Positions 15,567 to 18,589 of a DNA stretch of 18,589 bases are shown here, in pieces (positions within the stretch are counted from its first letter, which is position 1; each line of letters starts with the position of its first letter). The notes under the pieces were generated by a model, which saw only the letters and a list, made by a program, of their open reading frames with translations, did not search any database and was not told the origin of the DNA. The DNA is from Actinomycetota bacterium (GTDB lineage Bacteria > Actinomycetota > Actinomycetes > Nanopelagicales > Nanopelagicaceae): positions 1-18,589 of the forward strand of contig CANKCX010000002.1 in assembly GCA_947480375.1 (NCBI GenBank), given 5' to 3'. The translations under genes and the position numbers were made by a program.

Positions 15567-15578
15567 AATAATCGCCCC
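15567..15578 (+). promoter_or_regulatory. Candidate -10 before ctaE
   Basis: AATAAT at 15567-15572 matches five of six positions of TATAAT and stands exactly six bases before ATG at 15579. The spacer CGCCCC has no ribosome-binding character. This would start the ctaE-qcrCAB transcript at the first codon. Confidence 0.4.
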
Positions 15579-16220
15579 ATGACAACATCAACTTCGGACC
15601 TGCAATCGCGTGCACCTCAAAAGGTAAACCGCCCAAATATTGTTGCAGTTGGAACGATTGTTTGGTTATCAAGTGAGTTGATGTTCTTCGCAGCACTCTT
15701 CGCAATGTATTTCACAACGCGCGCAGTGCAAGGCCCAGAAATCTGGCTTGAATCAACTGGAATGTTAAATATTCCCTTCGCAGCTTCCAATACGACCGTT
15801 TTAGTTTTGTCTTCCGTCACTTGCCAGTTCGGTGTTTTCGCAGCAGAACGCTTTCAGGCAAAGCGACTTGGTTCTATCTGGCAATTTAGTAAATGGGGAA
15901 TGCGTGAATGGTTCGCGCTTACATTTCTAATGGGCGCCTTTTTCATCGGCGGCCAAGTTTATGAGTATGCCAGCTTGGTGCGCGAGAGTTTAACTCTCTC
16001 GTCTAACGCGTATGGCTCAGTTTTCTATATGACAACCGGCTTCCATGGAATGCATGTGACAGGCGGCTTGATTGCATTTCTAATTGTGATGATTCGAGTT
16101 TTTCGAGCACAGAAGTTTGGTCACAAACAAGCGCAGACAGCAATTGTCGTTTCGTACTACTGGCACTTCGTAGACATTGTGTGGATAGCCCTCTTCTCGG
16201 CAATCTACTTAATTAAATAA
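15579..16220 (+). CDS. ctaE: Cytochrome c oxidase subunit III
   Basis: Membrane subunit III of the aa3-type terminal oxidase, 213 residues, with five likely membrane segments (the short actinobacterial form). Seen: [17 protein letters not shown] near 29-45, [20 protein letters not shown] at 111-130, [11 protein letters not shown] at 153-163, and [12 protein letters not shown] at 191-202, all classic subunit III blocks. The start at 15579 is chosen because the upstream in-frame extension to 15462 has no subunit III character and overlaps the divergent control region. It lies immediately upstream of qcrCAB, the normal actinobacterial order, encoding parts of a bcc-aa3 supercomplex. Confidence 0.96.
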   Translation: MTTSTSDLQSRAPQKVNRPNIVAVGTIVWLSSELMFFAALFAMYFTTRAVQGPEIWLESTGMLNIPFAASNTTVLVLSSVTCQFGVFAAERFQAKRLGSIWQFSKWGMREWFALTFLMGAFFIGGQVYEYASLVRESLTLSSNAYGSVFYMTTGFHGMHVTGGLIAFLIVMIRVFRAQKFGHKQAQTAIVVSYYWHFVDIVWIALFSAIYLIK

Positions 16221-16261
16221 GCGCTAGAAATCGACAGGTCAACTAATTGAAAAAGGTAAAC

Positions 16262-17068
16262 ATGAATTCAGCAATCAAGAAGATCTCACGCTATCGCCGT
16301 CATAAATTTGCTGGTCCGGCGCTTCTAGTTGTGGCTCTTATTTCACTAGGCGCAACCTTTCAAGTTGCAAGCGCATTGCCAAGTACAACTCGCATGGAAA
16401 CAACCGCGCAATCAACTTTAATTGAAGAGGGTAAGCGAATCTTCGCTCAAGGATGTTCTTCATGCCACGGCCTTAATGCGGAAGGCGCTGGAATTGCACC
16501 TTCACTTATCGGTGTTGGAGCTGCTTCTGTTGACTTCCAGGTTGCCACAGGTCGTATGCCAATGGCTGATATGAGCCAACAAGCAATGCGCAAAAAGCCA
16601 ATTTATAACGCGGAACAAACCGCTGCTCTTGCAGCTTATGTTGCATCACTTGCACCTGGACCAGATGCAATTAATGAAGCCCAACTAACTTATGAGCGCG
16701 ATGGAAATACTGCAGAAGGTGGCGAACTATTCCGCACAAACTGCGCGATGTGCCACAACTTTGCGGGACAAGGTGGTGCACTTTCGCAAGGTAAATATGC
16801 GCCGACTCTTATGGGCGTAGATGCAAAACATATTTATGAAGCAATGATTACAGGTCCACAATCAATGCCAGTTTTTAGCGATAAGACAATTACTCCAGAA
16901 GAAAAACTTTCAATTATCAAGTGGATAAAGGCTGCAGAGAACGAACCAAACCTAGGAGGCGCCTCACTTGGTCGAGTTGGCCCGGTAACTGAAGGTCTCT
17001 TGGTTTGGACGCTAGGACTTGGATTGTTAATTGGTATCGCTGTATGGCTAACCGTGAAGGCGAGATAA
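16262..17068 (+). CDS. qcrC: Cytochrome bc1 complex di-heme cytochrome c subunit
   Basis: Membrane-anchored di-heme cytochrome c that passes electrons from the Rieske centre directly to the oxidase, replacing soluble cytochrome c. 268 residues. Seen: N-terminal membrane segment at about 17-38, heme sites CSSCH (65-69) and CAMCH (161-165), candidate axial Met residues in GRMPM (98-101) and QSMPVF (200-205), and a C-terminal membrane segment at about 245-264. ATG at 16262 is chosen over TTG at 16247 because AAAGG stands five bases upstream of it. The 41-base gap after ctaE has no terminator, so co-transcription is likely. Confidence 0.95.
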   Translation: MNSAIKKISRYRRHKFAGPALLVVALISLGATFQVASALPSTTRMETTAQSTLIEEGKRIFAQGCSSCHGLNAEGAGIAPSLIGVGAASVDFQVATGRMPMADMSQQAMRKKPIYNAEQTAALAAYVASLAPGPDAINEAQLTYERDGNTAEGGELFRTNCAMCHNFAGQGGALSQGKYAPTLMGVDAKHIYEAMITGPQSMPVFSDKTITPEEKLSIIKWIKAAENEPNLGGASLGRVGPVTEGLLVWTLGLGLLIGIAVWLTVKAR

Positions 17069-17078
17069 GGTAAAAAAT

Positions 17079-18071
17079 ATGTCAAATGAAATTCAGAAAT
17101 TTCAAGACCCAGGTTTACCTGAACATGTTCATCGTAAGAGCGATGTAGATCCAAAGGCTGCCGATCGCGCTGAACGTCAAGTAGCAATTCTCTTCGTACT
17201 TTCAGCAATTTTTACAGTTGTTGCTATCTACGCATATATCTTTATTCCAGATGATGTCTATTTCTTTCTTCCAGTCATGGGTGATACCAACGCACATCAA
17301 TTACTTCTTGGAATCGGAATGGCCTTCGCACTTCTATTTATTGGACTTGGCTTAGTACATTGGGCAAAAACTTTGATGCCGGATACTGAAGTCATTGCGC
17401 AACGTCATGAGTTTCGGTCACCAGATGAGGATCGCGCCGATTTTGTTGCAACCGTTAAAGCTCAAGCCGGCGCCGCTGGACTAGGTCGACGTTCTTTAAT
17501 CAAGCGAACTCTTGGACTTGCACTTGGAATTTCTGCACTAACTCCCCTAGTTATGTTGCGCGATTTAGGCCCGCTTCCTAAGAAAGATCTTGAAAAGACT
17601 TCTTGGAAAACTGGAACTCGCCTTGTTACAGATCCAGGTGATCGACCAATCCGGCCAGAAGATTTAGAAGTTGGCGCGGTTGCCCAAGTTCTTCCCGAAT
17701 TAGCCGAAGGTCAGGAACGTACGCTTTCTGATATCGGCAAGGATGCGGTCCTGCTTATTCGCCTTCGCCCAACCGAATTTCAATTAGATGCCGAGCGCCT
17801 TTCTTGGACTCACGATGGAATCATTGCATTTTCAAAGATTTGTTCGCACATGGGTTGCGCTGTTGCACTTTACGAACAACAGACTAAGCACCTGCTTTGC
17901 CCTTGTCATCAATCAACATTCGATGTAACAAGAGCTGCAAAAGTTATCTTTGGACCTGCAGCACGTCCTTTGCCGCAACTTGCAATAACAGTTGACGCTG
18001 ACGGATATTTAGTTGCACAACAACCGTTCACTGAATCAGTCGGACCTAGCTATTGGGAGCGCTCATCATGA
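17079..18071 (+). CDS. qcrA: Rieske iron-sulfur subunit of cytochrome bcc
   Basis: Rieske [2Fe-2S] protein of the menaquinol:cytochrome c reductase, 330 residues. Seen: two membrane segments at about 35-56 and 74-96, a third at about 144-160, and cluster ligands in CSHMGC (Cys255, His257) and CPCHQ (Cys274, His277), with disulfide cysteines 260 and 276. GRRSLIKR at 136-143 precedes the third membrane segment and resembles a twin-arginine signal. Such a motif is known in actinobacterial Rieske proteins, which use Sec for the first two segments and Tat for the folded cluster domain. ATAAGG lies eight bases before the ATG. Its stop overlaps the qcrB start as ATGA. Confidence 0.96.
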   Translation: MSNEIQKFQDPGLPEHVHRKSDVDPKAADRAERQVAILFVLSAIFTVVAIYAYIFIPDDVYFFLPVMGDTNAHQLLLGIGMAFALLFIGLGLVHWAKTLMPDTEVIAQRHEFRSPDEDRADFVATVKAQAGAAGLGRRSLIKRTLGLALGISALTPLVMLRDLGPLPKKDLEKTSWKTGTRLVTDPGDRPIRPEDLEVGAVAQVLPELAEGQERTLSDIGKDAVLLIRLRPTEFQLDAERLSWTHDGIIAFSKICSHMGCAVALYEQQTKHLLCPCHQSTFDVTRAAKVIFGPAARPLPQLAITVDADGYLVAQQPFTESVGPSYWERSS

Positions 18072-18589
18072 AAAAAGCAGAACGCATTGGCGGCAACGTC
18101 GCTAGTTATGTAGATGATCGCACTGGTGCAGCTAAGTGGTTGCGCAAGAACCTAACCAAAGTCTTCCCGGACCACTGGTCCTTCATGCTTGGTGAAATCG
18201 TTCTCTACTCTTTTATTATTCTGCTGCTTTCAGGCACCTTCTTGACTTTCTGGTTCGATCCATCTCAACGTGAAGTTATTTATGAAGGAAGTTACGAACC
18301 GCTTAAAGATATTAAGATGTCGGCTTCATATGCCTCTGCGCTGCACATCTCATTCGATGTACGCGGCGGTCTCTTGATGCGTCAGATCCACCACTGGGCT
18401 GCTCTTATTTTTATGGCGGGAATGATTGCGCACTTAATGCGCGTCTTCTTCACTGGTGCTTTCCGCAAGCCACGCGAAGCAAACTGGTTAATCGGCGTTG
18501 GACTTGTGACTCTCGGAATTGTTGAGGGCTTCCTTGGCTACTCACTTCCAGATGATCTTCTCTCTGGAACTGGTATCCGAATTGCTGAA
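18068..18589 (+). CDS. qcrB: Cytochrome b subunit of cytochrome bcc, 3' end missing
   Basis: Cytochrome b, first 174 residues; the frame stays open to the window end. It starts at ATG 18068, sharing four bases with the qcrA stop. Seen: an amphipathic N-terminus ([13 protein letters not shown]), a first membrane segment around 40-65, the [17 protein letters not shown] loop, [10 protein letters not shown] with a heme-ligand His, [17 protein letters not shown] with the second-heme region of helix B, and [11 protein letters not shown] before the break. Actinobacterial QcrB is about 540 residues, so roughly a third is visible. It holds the b hemes and the menaquinol sites. Confidence 0.96.
   Translation, partial: MKKAERIGGNVASYVDDRTGAAKWLRKNLTKVFPDHWSFMLGEIVLYSFIILLLSGTFLTFWFDPSQREVIYEGSYEPLKDIKMSASYASALHISFDVRGGLLMRQIHHWAALIFMAGMIAHLMRVFFTGAFRKPREANWLIGVGLVTLGIVEGFLGYSLPDDLLSGTGIRIAE

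Noticed and set aside
15462..15578. Longer N-terminus for cytochrome oxidase subunit III
   Set aside because: The extra 39 residues have no family similarity, cross the foldable intergenic segments, and the ATG at 15579 has its own upstream -10-like hexamer.
1..18589. Mobile element, prophage, CRISPR or defence system
   Set aside because: No transposase, integrase, direct-repeat array, tRNA attachment site or defence-type protein was seen. Gene content and composition look uniform and chromosomal.

Overview
The window looks like chromosomal DNA of a small-genome, mid-GC actinobacterium, most likely a freshwater plankton lineage of the acI / Nanopelagicales type. Four things point there. The gene order ctaE-qcrC-qcrA-qcrB, with a di-heme QcrC and a Rieske protein carrying three N-terminal membrane segments, is an actinobacterial hallmark. 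The sets punA-pmm and cdd-deoA-add match the actinobacterial nucleoside-salvage neighbourhood (similar neighbourhoods exist in Mycobacterium and Streptomyces). Base composition is far lower than in soil actinobacteria, and TTA leucine codons are used freely. Genes are packed with ATGA overlaps and almost no spacer. The lineage assignment is inference. No rRNA, tRNA, CRISPR array, insertion sequence or phage gene was seen.

Layout. (1) Positions 1-1717: the 3' part of a class III aminotransferase, overlapped by a dimethylargininase/arginine-deiminase-like hydrolase. (2) 1783-3213: a nitronate-monooxygenase-like FMN enzyme with a four-cysteine C-terminal extension. (3) 3246-6301, plus strand: thymidine kinase, purine nucleoside phosphorylase, and a phosphohexomutase-family enzyme that may act as phosphopentomutase. 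(4) 6281-14133, minus strand: a nucleoside uptake and breakdown operon. Its order of transcription is substrate-binding protein, intrinsic terminator, double ABC ATPase, two permeases, cytidine deaminase, pyrimidine-nucleoside phosphorylase, adenosine deaminase. It meets the plus-strand genes tail to tail with a 21-base overlap. (5) 14319-15420: a DEDDh exonuclease converging on a stand-alone, degenerate receiver-domain protein. (6) 15579-18589, plus strand: cytochrome c oxidase subunit III and the cytochrome bcc genes qcrC, qcrA and the 5' part of qcrB.

How the genes work together. The ABC transporter would import nucleosides. Cdd and Add deaminate them, and DeoA and PunA split them with phosphate into base plus (deoxy)ribose-1-phosphate. 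The mutase would move the phosphate to the 5 position for central metabolism, while Tdk re-phosphorylates thymidine for DNA synthesis. The respiratory genes encode the menaquinol:cytochrome c:O2 supercomplex (bcc-aa3).

The most striking non-coding signal is a repeated start-site pattern. Five starts at probable transcription-unit ends (1783, 3870, 13003 minus, 14319, 15420 minus) have a TAGNNT hexamer exactly 6 or 7 bases before the start codon. This is what leaderless mRNAs would look like. Two further starts (3246, 15579) have weaker versions. The exception is the substrate-binding protein gene, which has a perfect AGGAGG, a leader with a small palindrome, and a strong terminator after it. 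I found no wholly novel system; the content is mostly recognisable core metabolism with several specific oddities listed in the findings.
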